From contig NZ_CP033204.1 in assembly GCF_022701295.1 (NCBI RefSeq), positions 1,550,001 to 1,614,000 of the forward strand: 64,000 bases of DNA, written 5' to 3'. The notes under the pieces were generated by a model that saw nothing but the letters and a program-made list of their open reading frames with translations, was not told the origin of the DNA and searched no databases. Source of the DNA: Sphingopyxis sp. YF1 (GTDB lineage Bacteria > Pseudomonadota > Alphaproteobacteria > Sphingomonadales > Sphingomonadaceae). The stretch's first letter is position 1, and each line of letters begins with the position of its first letter. A program made the position numbers and the translations under genes. Below, one piece after another: positions 26,160 through 35,211 of this stretch.

Positions 26160-27347
26160 ATGGATCGAATCTGGACCAATGCCCGAATCGCGACGCTGAC
26201 CGGCGACGGCCTGGGACTGATCGAGTGCGGCGCGATCGGTGCGCGCGCGGGGCGGATCGCGTGGGTGGGCGATGCCGGCGCGGCGCCGGGTGCCGCCGAG
26301 GTCATCGACTGCGCGGGGCGGCTGATTACCCCCGGTCTGATCGACTGCCACACGCACCTCGTCCACGGCGGCAGTCGCGCCAACGAATGGGCGATGCGGC
26401 TCGAAGGTGCGACCTATGAGGAGATCGCTCGCGCGGGCGGCGGCATCGTCTCGACGATGCGCGCGACGCGCGCGATGTCCGAGGGCGAACTGGTCGAAAG
26501 CGCGCTGCCGCGGCTCGACGCGCTGCTCGCCGAGGGGGTGACGACGATCGAGATCAAGTCGGGTTACGGACTGACGGTCGACGACGAGCTCAAGATGCTG
26601 CGCGCCGCCCGCGCGCTCGGCGAAGCGCGCGATGTGCGTGTCGCGACGACCTTGCTCGCCGCGCATGCGGTGCCCCCCGAATATCGCGACGATCCCGACG
26701 CCTATGTCGACCTGGTCTGCGACGCGATCATTCCCGCAGCAGCGGGGCTCGCCGATGCGGTCGACGGTTTCTGCGAGGGCATCGGCTTCACGCCGCAGCA
26801 GATTGCGCGCGTTTTTGACGCCGCGCGCGCGGCGGGCCTGCCGGTCAAGCTCCACGCCGAACAGCTCTCGCACCTCGCGGGCGCCAGCCTCGCCGCCTCC
26901 TACGGGGCGCTGTCGGCCGATCATCTCGAACATATCGACGCGGCCGATATCGCGGCGATGGCCGGTGCGGGCACCGTCGCGGTGCTGCTTCCGGGCGCCT
27001 ATTATTTCATGCGCGAGACGCACAAGCCGCCGGTGCAGGCCCTGCGCGAGGCCGGGGTGCCGATCGCGCTCGCGAGCGATTGCAATCCCGGCACCTCGCC
27101 GACGACCTCGCTGCTGCTGATGCTCAACATGGGTGCGACGCTGTTCGGCCTGTCGGTCACCGAATGCCTGCGCGCGGTCACGGTCAACGCGGCGCGCGCG
27201 CTCGGTTTGCAGGCCGACATCGGCACGCTCGAAGTCGGCAAGGCCGCCGACCTCGCCATCTGGAACACCAGCGAACCCGCCGAGCTTGTCTACCGCATCG
27301 GCTTCAACCCGCTTCACGCGCGCATCAAGGACGGACTATGCAATTGA
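26160..27347 (+). CDS. hutI: Imidazolonepropionase
   Basis: A 395-residue amidohydrolase that opens imidazolone-5-propionate to N-formimino-L-glutamate, the third step of histidine breakdown. ATG 26160 follows TTAGGAG. Signatures: [17 protein letters not shown] (metal HxH), [44 protein letters not shown] with the catalytic Asp, and the C-terminal [10 protein letters not shown]. The stop overlaps hutH by 10 bp. Confidence 0.96.
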   Translation: MDRIWTNARIATLTGDGLGLIECGAIGARAGRIAWVGDAGAAPGAAEVIDCAGRLITPGLIDCHTHLVHGGSRANEWAMRLEGATYEEIARAGGGIVSTMRATRAMSEGELVESALPRLDALLAEGVTTIEIKSGYGLTVDDELKMLRAARALGEARDVRVATTLLAAHAVPPEYRDDPDAYVDLVCDAIIPAAAGLADAVDGFCEGIGFTPQQIARVFDAARAAGLPVKLHAEQLSHLAGASLAASYGALSADHLEHIDAADIAAMAGAGTVAVLLPGAYYFMRETHKPPVQALREAGVPIALASDCNPGTSPTTSLLLMLNMGATLFGLSVTECLRAVTVNAARALGLQADIGTLEVGKAADLAIWNTSEPAELVYRIGFNPLHARIKDGLCN

Positions 27348-28858
27348 ATCCCGGATCGGTGAGCCTCGCCGAATGGCGCGACATCTATCGCGGCGGCGCG
27401 GTTCGCCTTGCGCCCGAGTGCCGCGCCGCCATCGCTGCGAGCGCGGCGGCGGTGGAGCGCATCCTCGCGCGCGACGAGGCGGTCTATGGCATCAACACCG
27501 GCTTCGGAAAGCTGGCGGCGGTGCGCATCGAGGCGGACGATCTGGAAACGCTCCAGCGCAATATCGTGCTCAGCCACGCCGCGGGGGTGGGTGAGCCGAT
27601 GCCGGTGCCCGTCGCGCGGTTGATGATGGCGCTCAAGCTCGCGAGCCTCGCGCGCGGTGGGTCGGGGGTGCGTCCGGCGACGATCGCGATGCTCGAGGCG
27701 ATGCTCGACAAGGGACTGACCCCGGTCGTTCCCGCGCAGGGTTCGGTCGGCGCTTCGGGTGACCTCGCGCCGCTGTCGCACATGGCGGCGGCGATGATCG
27801 GCGTCGGCGAGATCTGGGTCGCGGGTGAGCGCGTGGCCGCGGCACGGGCGCTGGCCGATGCGGGGCTCGCGCCACTGACCCTCGGGCCGAAGGAAGGTCT
27901 GGCGCTGCTCAACGGCACGCAATTCTCGACCGCCTATGCGCTCGCCGGACTTTTCGAAGCCGAACGCCTCCACCGCAGCGCGCTCGTCACCGGCATCCTC
28001 TCGACCGAGGCGGCCAAGGGGTCCGATACGCCCTTCGATCCGCGCATCCACGCGCTGCGCGGGCACAAGGGGCAGATCGAGACCGCCGCCGCGCTCGCAA
28101 AGCTGATGACGGGGTCCGAAATCCGCGCGAGCCACATCCTCGGCGACGTGCGCGTGCAGGACCCCTATTGCCTGCGCTGCCAGCCGCAGGTGATGGGCGC
28201 CGCGCTCGACCTGTTGCGGCAGGCGGCGGCGACGCTGCTGGTCGAGGCCAATGGCGTCTCGGACAATCCGCTGATCTTCCCTGACACCGACGAAGCGCTG
28301 TCGGGCGGCAATTTCCACGCCGAACCCGTAGCTTTCGCCGCCGACATGATCGCCATGGCGCTGTGCGAGATCGGCAGCCTGTCCGAACGCCGCACCGCGA
28401 TGCTCGTCGATCCGGCGCTGTCGGGTTTGCCCGCCTTCCTCGTTGCGAAGCCGGGGCTCAACTCGGGCTTCATGATCCCGCAGGTCACCGCCGCGGCCTT
28501 GGTGTCGGAGAACAAGCAGCGCGCCTATCCCGCCAGCGTCGATTCGATCCCGACCTCGGCGAACCAGGAGGACCATGTGTCGATGGCGGCGCATGGCGCA
28601 CGGCGTCTGGCCGAGATGGCGGCGAACGTCGACGCGGTGTTGGCGATCGAATTGCTCGCGGCGGGGCAGGGGTGTGACTTCCACGCCGGGCTCAAGTCGA
28701 GCGAAGCGGTCGAACGCGTCCGCGCGATGTTGCGCGCCGAGGTGCCGACGCTCGACGAGGATCGCCACATGGCGCCCGATATCGCGGCGGCGCAGGCGAT
28801 GGTCCGCACCGGAAAACTGGTCGATCTCGTCGGGGACCTGCCCGGCCTTGCGGCATGA
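27338..28858 (+). CDS. hutH: Histidine ammonia-lyase
   Basis: A 506-residue enzyme that deaminates L-histidine to urocanate, the first step of the pathway. The MIO cofactor is made from the Ala-Ser-Gly in [14 protein letters not shown] near residue 140. Other landmarks are [11 protein letters not shown] near 50, [15 protein letters not shown], and SADNP-type VSDNPLIF with [17 protein letters not shown] 27338 lies inside the end of hutI, so translation is coupled. Length matches the family. Confidence 0.97.
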   Translation: MQLNPGSVSLAEWRDIYRGGAVRLAPECRAAIAASAAAVERILARDEAVYGINTGFGKLAAVRIEADDLETLQRNIVLSHAAGVGEPMPVPVARLMMALKLASLARGGSGVRPATIAMLEAMLDKGLTPVVPAQGSVGASGDLAPLSHMAAAMIGVGEIWVAGERVAAARALADAGLAPLTLGPKEGLALLNGTQFSTAYALAGLFEAERLHRSALVTGILSTEAAKGSDTPFDPRIHALRGHKGQIETAAALAKLMTGSEIRASHILGDVRVQDPYCLRCQPQVMGAALDLLRQAAATLLVEANGVSDNPLIFPDTDEALSGGNFHAEPVAFAADMIAMALCEIGSLSERRTAMLVDPALSGLPAFLVAKPGLNSGFMIPQVTAAALVSENKQRAYPASVDSIPTSANQEDHVSMAAHGARRLAEMAANVDAVLAIELLAAGQGCDFHAGLKSSEAVERVRAMLRAEVPTLDEDRHMAPDIAAAQAMVRTGKLVDLVGDLPGLAA

Positions 28859-29658
28859 GCTGGCTGCGCGTCGAGCGCGGCGATGCGCCGCTCGTCATCG
28901 CCTTTCCGCACGGGGGAACCGATCTGGCGGGGTTTGGCGACCAGTTCGTCTCGCCCTGGCACGCGCAGATCGATACCGACTGGTGGATCGCCGATCTCTA
29001 CGCCTTCGCGGCCGGTCTTGGCGCGACGTTGGTCGCGACCGACATTTCGCGCAGCGTCATCGACATGAACCGCGATCCCTCCGGCGCGTCGCTCTATCCG
29101 GGGCAGGCGACGACCGAACTCTGCCCGACGACCACCTTCGATGGTGAGCCGCTCTATCGCTTTGGCGAGCCCGACGAGGCATCGATCACACAGCGGCTCA
29201 ACCTCTATCACCGTCCCTATCACGAGGCGCTGGCGGCCGAACTCGACCGGCTGAAAGCCATGCATGGCCGGGTGGTGCTCTACGACGCGCACTCGATCCG
29301 CAGCCACGTGCCGCGGCTGTTCGACGGTGAACTGCCGCAGTTCAATATCGGCACCAACGGCGGCACGACCTCGGCCCCGGAACTCGAAACCGTGATCGCG
29401 AACATCTGCGCCGCGAGCGGCCACAGCCATGCCGTCAACGGTCGCTTCAAGGGCGGCTGGACCACGCGCCATTATGGCCGTCCCGACGATGGCTTTCACG
29501 CGATCCAGATGGAACTGGCACAGCGCGGCTATATGGCCGAGCCGGGCGCGATCACCCCCGCCAGCTGGCCATCCCCCCTCGACCCCGACCCCGCGATCCG
29601 GCCTGTCCTCGAACAGCTGATCGCCGCGACGCTCGATTTTGCGAAAGGACACTCATGA
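28855..29658 (+). CDS. hutG: N-formylglutamate deformylase
   Basis: A 267-residue N-formylglutamate amidohydrolase that releases formate and L-glutamate, the last step of the five-step pathway begun by HutF. Landmarks: [52 protein letters not shown] and [15 protein letters not shown], with the His/Asp metal ligands. It overlaps hutH by 4 bp (ATGA) and hutU by 4 bp. A more distant paralogue is encoded at 43609-44484. Confidence 0.94.
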   Translation: MSWLRVERGDAPLVIAFPHGGTDLAGFGDQFVSPWHAQIDTDWWIADLYAFAAGLGATLVATDISRSVIDMNRDPSGASLYPGQATTELCPTTTFDGEPLYRFGEPDEASITQRLNLYHRPYHEALAAELDRLKAMHGRVVLYDAHSIRSHVPRLFDGELPQFNIGTNGGTTSAPELETVIANICAASGHSHAVNGRFKGGWTTRHYGRPDDGFHAIQMELAQRGYMAEPGAITPASWPSPLDPDPAIRPVLEQLIAATLDFAKGHS

Positions 29659-31319
29659 CCACCCGCCTCGACAACAGCCGCGTGATCCGCCCGGCGACCG
29701 GCCCCGAGATCAGCGCGAAAAGCTGGCTGACCGAAGCGCCGATGCGGATGCTGATGAACAACCTCCATCCCGATGTCGCCGAGGCGCCGCACGAGCTGGT
29801 CGTCTATGGCGGCATCGGCCGCGCCGCACGCGACTGGGAAAGCTATGACCGGATCGTCGAGACGCTGAAACGGCTCGAGGGCGACGAAACCCTGCTCATC
29901 CAGTCGGGCAAGCCCGTCGGCGTCTTCCGCACCCACGAAAATGCTCCGCGCGTGTTGCTCGCCAATTCGAACCTCGTTCCCGAATGGGCGAATTGGGAGC
30001 ATTTCCACGAGCTCGATAAAAAGGGCCTGATGATGTACGGTCAGATGACCGCGGGCAGCTGGATCTACATCGGCAGCCAGGGCATCGTTCAGGGCACCTA
30101 CGAAACCTTCGTTGAGATGGGGCGCCAGCATTATGGCGGCGACCTGTCGGGCCGCTGGCTGCTCACCGCCGGCCTCGGCGGCATGGGCGGCGCGCAGCCG
30201 CTCGCCGCGGTGATGGCGGGCGCGAGCTGCCTTGCGATCGAGTGCCAGCCGAGCCGCATCGAAATGCGCCTGCGCACCGGCTATCTCGACAAGCAGGCGG
30301 GAAGCATCGACGAGGCGATCGCGATGATCGAGGCCAGCCATGCCGATGGCAGGGCGATTTCGGTCGGTCTGCTCGGCAATGCCGCCGAAATCCTGCCCGA
30401 GATGGTGCGTCGCGGCATCCGCCCCGATCTGCTCACCGACCAGACCTCGGCGCATGACCCGGTCAATGGCTATCTCCCCGCCGGCTGGACCCTCGACGAA
30501 TGGTTCGCGAAGCGCGAGAGCGATCCTGCGGCGGTTGCCAAGGCGGCCAAGGCGTCGATGGCGGTGCATGTTCAGGCGATGCTCGACCTGCAGGCGGCGG
30601 GCGTGCCGACGACCGACTATGGCAACAACATCCGCCAGATGGCGAAGGACGAGGGGGTCGAGAATGCTTTCGACTTCCCCGGTTTCGTCCCCGCCTATGT
30701 CCGCCCGCTCTTCTGCCGCGGCATCGGGCCGTTCCGCTGGGCGGCACTGTCGGGCGATCCCGAGGACATCTACAAGACCGATGCCAAGGTGAAGGAGTTG
30801 CTCCCCGACAATGCGCATCTTCACAACTGGCTCGACATGGCGCGCGAGAAGATCAAGTTTCAGGGCCTGCCCGCGCGCATCTGCTGGGTCGGGCTCGGCG
30901 ATCGCCACCGGCTGGGCCTCGCGTTCAATGAAATGGTCGCCTCGGGCGAGCTCAAGGCGCCCGTCGTGATCGGCCGCGACCATCTCGATTCGGGTTCGGT
31001 CGCGAGTCCGAACCGCGAGACCGAAGCGATGCGCGACGGCTCCGACGCGGTGTCCGACTGGCCGCTGCTCAACGCCCTGCTCAACACCGCGAGCGGCGCG
31101 ACGTGGGTGTCGCTCCATCACGGCGGCGGCGTCGGCATGGGCTATTCGCAGCACAGCGGCATGGTGATCGTCGCCGACGGCACGCCCGAAGCGGCGAAGC
31201 GGCTCGAACGTGTGCTGTGGAACGACCCCGGCACCGGCGTCATGCGCCACGCCGACGCGGGCTACGACATCGCGATCGACTGCGCGCGCGAAAAGGGGCT
31301 CGACCTGCCGAGCCTGTGA
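29655..31319 (+). CDS. hutU: Urocanate hydratase
   Basis: A 554-residue urocanase that converts urocanate to imidazolone-5-propionate using tightly bound NAD+, the second step of the pathway. Landmarks: [38 protein letters not shown] (NAD-binding), [29 protein letters not shown] and [17 protein letters not shown] near the end. It is last in the hutIHGU unit and completes the set of enzymes from histidine to glutamate. No histidine permease gene lies in the unit. Confidence 0.97.
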   Translation: MTTRLDNSRVIRPATGPEISAKSWLTEAPMRMLMNNLHPDVAEAPHELVVYGGIGRAARDWESYDRIVETLKRLEGDETLLIQSGKPVGVFRTHENAPRVLLANSNLVPEWANWEHFHELDKKGLMMYGQMTAGSWIYIGSQGIVQGTYETFVEMGRQHYGGDLSGRWLLTAGLGGMGGAQPLAAVMAGASCLAIECQPSRIEMRLRTGYLDKQAGSIDEAIAMIEASHADGRAISVGLLGNAAEILPEMVRRGIRPDLLTDQTSAHDPVNGYLPAGWTLDEWFAKRESDPAAVAKAAKASMAVHVQAMLDLQAAGVPTTDYGNNIRQMAKDEGVENAFDFPGFVPAYVRPLFCRGIGPFRWAALSGDPEDIYKTDAKVKELLPDNAHLHNWLDMAREKIKFQGLPARICWVGLGDRHRLGLAFNEMVASGELKAPVVIGRDHLDSGSVASPNRETEAMRDGSDAVSDWPLLNALLNTASGATWVSLHHGGGVGMGYSQHSGMVIVADGTPEAAKRLERVLWNDPGTGVMRHADAGYDIAIDCAREKGLDLPSL

Positions 31320-31378
31320 GGCGCGATTGTAACAAAGCGTGAGCGGGCGAACGGAAATGCGGGATTAATTGTTGTAAT

Positions 31379-31397
31379 TGAGAATCGTTCTCGATAG
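31379..31397. promoter_or_regulatory. Fur-like site upstream of the PepSY unit
   Basis: TTGAGAATCGTTCTCGATA contains the inverted arms GAGAA and TTCTC around TCG, resembling a Fur box. It is 33 bp before the PepSY gene start in an A+T-rich stretch. Together with stronger boxes at the siderophore receptor, it suggests iron repression of both units. Confidence 0.55.
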
Positions 31398-31430
31398 TGG
31401 CGGCGTCAGTCCTCCAGTCAGAACGTCTCG

Positions 31431-32081
31431 ATGCACGCACCCACGTCTCCCCGCCCGGTCGCCAGCAAGAAGAAGAGCCGCAAGGCCTTTTGGCTCAAGC
31501 AGTTGCACATGTGGCACTGGATGAGCTCGGCGATCAGCCTGATCGGGCTCGTGCTCTTCGCGATCACCGGCTTCACGCTCAACCACGCCGCGGATATCGA
31601 GGGCTCGCCCGTCGTCAGCGAGAAAACGGCGCAGATGTCGCCCGCGCTGCTCGGTCAGCTCGCCGGGGCCGAGCCCGCCAACGGCAAGGCGGTGCTGCCG
31701 CCCCCGGTCGCCGAATGGGTCGAGGCGAATTTCCCCGTGCGCGCCCGCGCCGAGGCCGAATGGTCGGCCGATGAAGTCTATCTGCCCGCGGCGCGCCCCG
31801 GCGGCGATGCGTGGGTCGCGATCGATCGCGCGACCGGCGCGGCGAGCGCCGAAATCACCGACCGCGGCTGGATATCCTACCTCAACGATCTCCACAAGGG
31901 CCGCAACTCGGGCGGCGAGTGGAGCCTGTTCATCGACGTCTTTTCCTTCGCCTGCCTGATCTTCGCGGTCACCGGGCTGTTCCTGCTGTGGCTGCACGCG
32001 GCCAAGCGCAAGAGCACCTGGCCGCTCGTCGGTGCGGGGCTCGCGATCCCGGCGGCCATCGCCATCGTCTTCATCCACTAG
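31431..32081 (+). CDS. PepSY-associated membrane protein
   Basis: A 216-residue inner-membrane protein of the PepSY-associated TM-helix family. The cytosolic N-terminus is basic (ASKKKSRKAFWLKQLHMWHW). A first helix MSSAISLIGLVLFAITGFTL near residues 30-50 is followed by a periplasmic PepSY-like portion (residues 55-150), including DLHKGRNSGGEW. Helices near 165-185 (FSFACLIFAVTGLFLLWLH) and 195-215 end the protein. The HMWHW and DLHKGR histidines resemble the haem-ligand positions of PepSY reductases. The unit continues with DUF2271, DUF4198 and ApbE genes. I infer a role in passing electrons across the membrane to the next proteins. Confidence 0.85.
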   Translation: MHAPTSPRPVASKKKSRKAFWLKQLHMWHWMSSAISLIGLVLFAITGFTLNHAADIEGSPVVSEKTAQMSPALLGQLAGAEPANGKAVLPPPVAEWVEANFPVRARAEAEWSADEVYLPAARPGGDAWVAIDRATGAASAEITDRGWISYLNDLHKGRNSGGEWSLFIDVFSFACLIFAVTGLFLLWLHAAKRKSTWPLVGAGLAIPAAIAIVFIH

Positions 32082-32090
32082 GAGGTTTTC

Positions 32091-32615
32091 ATGCAGGCTC
32101 CCATTCGCACGCTCGCGATCGGCACTTCGATCGGCGCGGCGCTTGCCGTTCCGGTGCTCGCTGCCGCGCCCGCGACGATGGACGTCACGGTCAATATTCC
32201 GCGCCTCAAGGTCGCCGAATATCACAAGCCCTACGTCGCCTTCTGGGTCGAAAAGGCGGGGGCGAAGCCGAAAACCGTCGCGGTCTGGTACGACCATGAC
32301 ATGAAGGCGAACGAGGGCACCAAATGGCTGCGCGACGTGCGCCAGTGGTGGCGCGTTTCGGGGCGGACGCTGACCTTTCCCGCGAACGGCATCACCGGCG
32401 CGACGCGCGCGCCGGGCACGCACAGGATCAGCTTCTCGCGCGCGCAGCTCGGCGCGACGGCGCCCGGCGAATATGTGCTGGTGATCGAGGCGTCGCGCGA
32501 AGTCGGCGGACGCGAACTGCTCCGCATTCCCTTCAGCTGGCCCGCGAGGGCCGGCGCCGGCGGCAAGGCCGCGGGCAAGACCGAACTCGGGGCCGTCTCG
32601 GTCTCGTTCCGCTGA
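32091..32615 (+). CDS. DUF2271 periplasmic protein with a flavinylation-like motif
   Basis: A 174-residue exported protein of the DUF2271 family. The signal peptide is APIRTLAIGTSIGAALAVPVLAAAPA, and the mature part begins MDVTVNIPRLKVAEYHKPY. The segment KPKTVAVWYDHDMKANEGTK and the VRQWWRVSGRTL stretch are typical of the family. Residues 99-106 read NGITGATR, close to the (S/T)GAT motif onto which ApbE transfers FMN. As an ApbE gene lies two genes downstream, a covalent FMN on Thr105 or Thr102 is plausible (inference). The gene starts 9 bp after the PepSY gene. Confidence 0.82.
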   Translation: MQAPIRTLAIGTSIGAALAVPVLAAAPATMDVTVNIPRLKVAEYHKPYVAFWVEKAGAKPKTVAVWYDHDMKANEGTKWLRDVRQWWRVSGRTLTFPANGITGATRAPGTHRISFSRAQLGATAPGEYVLVIEASREVGGRELLRIPFSWPARAGAGGKAAGKTELGAVSVSFR

Positions 32616-32635
32616 CGCACAGAAAGGGCAGGGCG

Positions 32636-33475
32636 ATGAAGAAGCAATTTTGGGGTCTCGCGGCAACGGCCGTCCTCGCGGCGATGGTCGCGGTTCCGGC
32701 CAGCGCGCACCGGCAGTGGATGCTGCCGTCGTCGACCGTGCTGTCGGGCGACGACGTCTGGGTGACGGTCGATGCCGCGGTGTCGAACGATCTCTTCTAT
32801 TTCGAACACCAGCCGCTGCGCCTCGACGCGGTGAAGGCGTGGGCGCCCGACGGCAGCGAAGCGCCGATCGAGAACAAGGCGACCGGGCGCTATCGCAGCA
32901 CCTTCGACGTCCACCTGACGCAGAAGGGCACGTGGAAGATCGCCTCGGCGGTCGACGGCGTGATGGGCAGCTATGATCTGGGTGGCAAGACCGAGCGCCT
33001 GCCGCGCGGGACGACGACCGCCAACCTCGCCGAGCGCATTCCGGCGGGCGCGACCAATGTGCGGACCGCCGAATCGAACAATCGCAACGAGATTTTCGTG
33101 ACCGTGGGCGAGCCGACCGACACGCTGTTCAAGCCGACCGGCAAGGGCATCGAGCTGGTCCCGGTGACGCATCCGAACGACCTGTTCGCGGGCGAGACGA
33201 TCACCTTCCAGTTCCTGCTCGACGGCAAGCCGACCGCCGACCTGCCGATCACCGTCATTCCCGGCGGCATCCGCTATCGCGACCAGCTCGGCCAGATCGA
33301 CACCCGGACCGGTGTCGACGGCAAGGTCGAGCTGACCTTGCCCGAAGCCGGCATGTACTGGCTGAACGTCACGACGCCGCAGGTCGAGGGCGAGGGCGAA
33401 GGTCCGCCGCCCGCCGACGCCCCGCCGCGCCGCCGCGCGAGCTATGTCACGACGCTGGAAGTGCTGGCGCCCTGA
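32636..33475 (+). CDS. DUF4198 periplasmic protein
   Basis: A 279-residue exported protein of the DUF4198 family, relatives of which are seen in metal and iron gene clusters and contain Ig-like folds. ATG 32636 is followed by a signal peptide (KKQFWGLAATAVLAAMVAVPASA) whose mature end starts HRQWMLPSSTVLSGDD. The N-terminal His of the mature protein is striking, as in copper- or metal-binding periplasmic proteins. The C-terminal part DRPTAD-type loops (FLLDGKPTADLPITVI, TRTGVDGKVELTLPEAGMYWLNV) look like a nickel-transport-type Ig fold. A Pro-rich tail ends the protein. Function not established. Confidence 0.82.
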   Translation: MKKQFWGLAATAVLAAMVAVPASAHRQWMLPSSTVLSGDDVWVTVDAAVSNDLFYFEHQPLRLDAVKAWAPDGSEAPIENKATGRYRSTFDVHLTQKGTWKIASAVDGVMGSYDLGGKTERLPRGTTTANLAERIPAGATNVRTAESNNRNEIFVTVGEPTDTLFKPTGKGIELVPVTHPNDLFAGETITFQFLLDGKPTADLPITVIPGGIRYRDQLGQIDTRTGVDGKVELTLPEAGMYWLNVTTPQVEGEGEGPPPADAPPRRRASYVTTLEVLAP

Positions 33476-33567
33476 CCGACCGTATCCTGATCCCCCGCGC
33501 GCTTACGCCCGCCGCATTTGCGGGGCGCGACGCCGGGGCGATCGTCGAGAGCTTTACCGGGGAAACG

Positions 33568-34437
33568 ATGGGGACCAGTTGGTCCCTGCACGCGGTGGCG
33601 CCGCCGCCGGGGACCGCCGCGCGCGTCCAGGCAGCGCTCGACCGCGTCGTGGCTCAGATGAGCCAGTGGGAGGCCGCGTCCGACCTGTCGCGCTTTAACC
33701 GTGCGCCGGTGGGCGCATGGCACGCCATCCCGCCCGAATTCGCCGCCGTCGTCGCGGCCGCGCTCGACATCGCGGCTGCCAGCGGAGGGGCCTTCGACCC
33801 CTGTCTCGGTGCCGCGACCGAGGCGTGGGGCTTCGGCAGCGCCGGTCCGGTCCCGATGCTTCCCGCGGCGCCCGCGAAGGGAGCGGGAAACCGGGCCATC
33901 GAATATGATCCCACCGCCGCGCGCATCCGCCGCACTTCGGACGCGCTGCTCGACCTCTCGGGCATCGCCAAGGGCTATGGCGTCGATCTGGCGGCCGAAC
34001 GGCTGCTCGCGAGCGGCGTGCGCCACTTCCTGATCGAAGTCGGCGGCGAACTCCGCGGCGAAGGCATCCGCCCCGACGGCCAGCCCTGGTGGGTCGATGT
34101 CGAAGTGCCGCCGTCGTGGCCCGGCGCGCCGTGGCGCGTTGCGCTCCACGATCTGTCGGTCGCGACTTCGGGTGATTATCGCCGCGGTATGACCGTCGGC
34201 GACCGGCATTATTCGCACAGTTTCGACCCGCGCACGGGGCACCCGATCGCCAATGGCGTGCGCTCGGTGACCGTGCTGCATCGCCAGTGCATGCTGGCCG
34301 ACGGCTGGGCGACCGCGCTGACGGTGCTGGGAGCGGAAGCGGGGATCGCGCTGGCCGACGAACGCGACCTTGCGGCGTGCGTGCTGGCGAATGGCCGCGA
34401 ACATGTGTCGCGCGCGTGGTCGGCGATGCTCGATTGA
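33568..34437 (+). CDS. apbE: FAD:protein FMN transferase (ApbE)
   Basis: A 289-residue ApbE family protein that transfers FMN from FAD to a Thr of a target protein, usually in the periplasm. Landmarks: TMGTSWSLHAV at the start, VAQMSQWEAASDLSRFNR, DLSGIAKGYGVDLAAERL, VATSGDYRRGM and SHSFDPRTGHPI with the Mg2+-binding Asp. I give ATG 33568 (GGGGA upstream), but the frame is open back to 33472, and the residues before this ATG (SFTGE) fit the family motif FxGxTMG. The true start may therefore be a rare CTG at 33472 or 33487. No signal peptide is visible in either version. The DUF2271 protein is the likely target. Confidence 0.85.
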   Translation: MGTSWSLHAVAPPPGTAARVQAALDRVVAQMSQWEAASDLSRFNRAPVGAWHAIPPEFAAVVAAALDIAAASGGAFDPCLGAATEAWGFGSAGPVPMLPAAPAKGAGNRAIEYDPTAARIRRTSDALLDLSGIAKGYGVDLAAERLLASGVRHFLIEVGGELRGEGIRPDGQPWWVDVEVPPSWPGAPWRVALHDLSVATSGDYRRGMTVGDRHYSHSFDPRTGHPIANGVRSVTVLHRQCMLADGWATALTVLGAEAGIALADERDLAACVLANGREHVSRAWSAMLD

Positions 34438-34467
34438 TCTCAGGGCTACGGTTTTCAGGGTGCAGGC

Positions 34468-35151
34468 TTAGGCGTCGGCCCAGCGTCGCAGCAGATTGTG
34501 ATAGACCCCGGTCAGGCGCACGACCGCCGGGTCGCCCTGTCCGAGCCGCGCCGCGGTGCCCTGAACCCCCATGTCGAGGTCGAACAGCAGGTCGCGCTGC
34601 CCCTGATCGCGCACCATCGACTGGATCCACATGAAGCTGGCAACGCGGACGCCCGCAGTGACCGGCTCGACGCGATGGACGGTGGTCGAGGGATAGAGGA
34701 TCAGGTGCCCGGCGGGCAGCTTGATGCCGGGGGCTTCGGACATGCCCTCGATGACCAGCCCGCCGCCTTCGTAGCTGCCCGGATCGGACAGGAAGAGCGT
34801 CGCCGACAGGTCGCTGCGCATGCGAAAGTCGCCGCCGCGGCGCATGCGGATCGCATTGTCGATATGATCGCCGAAATGGCTGCCCCCGGCGTAGCGGTTG
34901 AAATAGGGCGGATAGATTTTGAGCGGCAGCGCGGCGGCCATGAACAGCGGGATACGGCCCAGCGCGTCGAGCACCATCCGCCCCGCCTCGGCGGCGGCAT
35001 CGCCGAATTCGGGAAGCTGTTCGTTGCGCTTGGCGAGCGCGGCCTGCGGGCCCGACGTCTCGTTGCCGTCGACCCACGACGCGGCGTCGAGGACGGCACG
35101 CAGTTTCGCGACGCCGTCGGCGTCGAGCACGTCGGGGATGATGCGGATCAT
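34468..35151 (-). CDS. piuC: PKHD-type Fe(II)/2-oxoglutarate dioxygenase (PiuC/YbiX-like)
   Basis: A 227-residue Fe(II)- and 2-oxoglutarate-dependent hydroxylase of the PiuC/YbiX group. The metal site is visible as HFGDHIDNAIR (HxD), the later His in STTVHRVEPVT and the 2OG-binding Arg just after it. The opening reads IRIIPDVLDADGVAKLRAVLD, and LAKRNEQLPEFGDAA is conserved in the family. It lies 60 bp downstream of a siderophore receptor gene, the usual partnership of piuC with piuA/fiu. A role in modifying an imported siderophore or the receptor system is proposed for the family but not proven. Confidence 0.92.
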   Translation of the reverse strand: MIRIIPDVLDADGVAKLRAVLDAASWVDGNETSGPQAALAKRNEQLPEFGDAAAEAGRMVLDALGRIPLFMAAALPLKIYPPYFNRYAGGSHFGDHIDNAIRMRRGGDFRMRSDLSATLFLSDPGSYEGGGLVIEGMSEAPGIKLPAGHLILYPSTTVHRVEPVTAGVRVASFMWIQSMVRDQGQRDLLFDLDMGVQGTAARLGQGDPAVVRLTGVYHNLLRRWADA

Positions 35152-35211
35152 GCGGTGCTTCTAGGACGAATAGGGCGGGAACGGCAATGCGCCGCGCCCG
35201 CCCTTTGCCGA

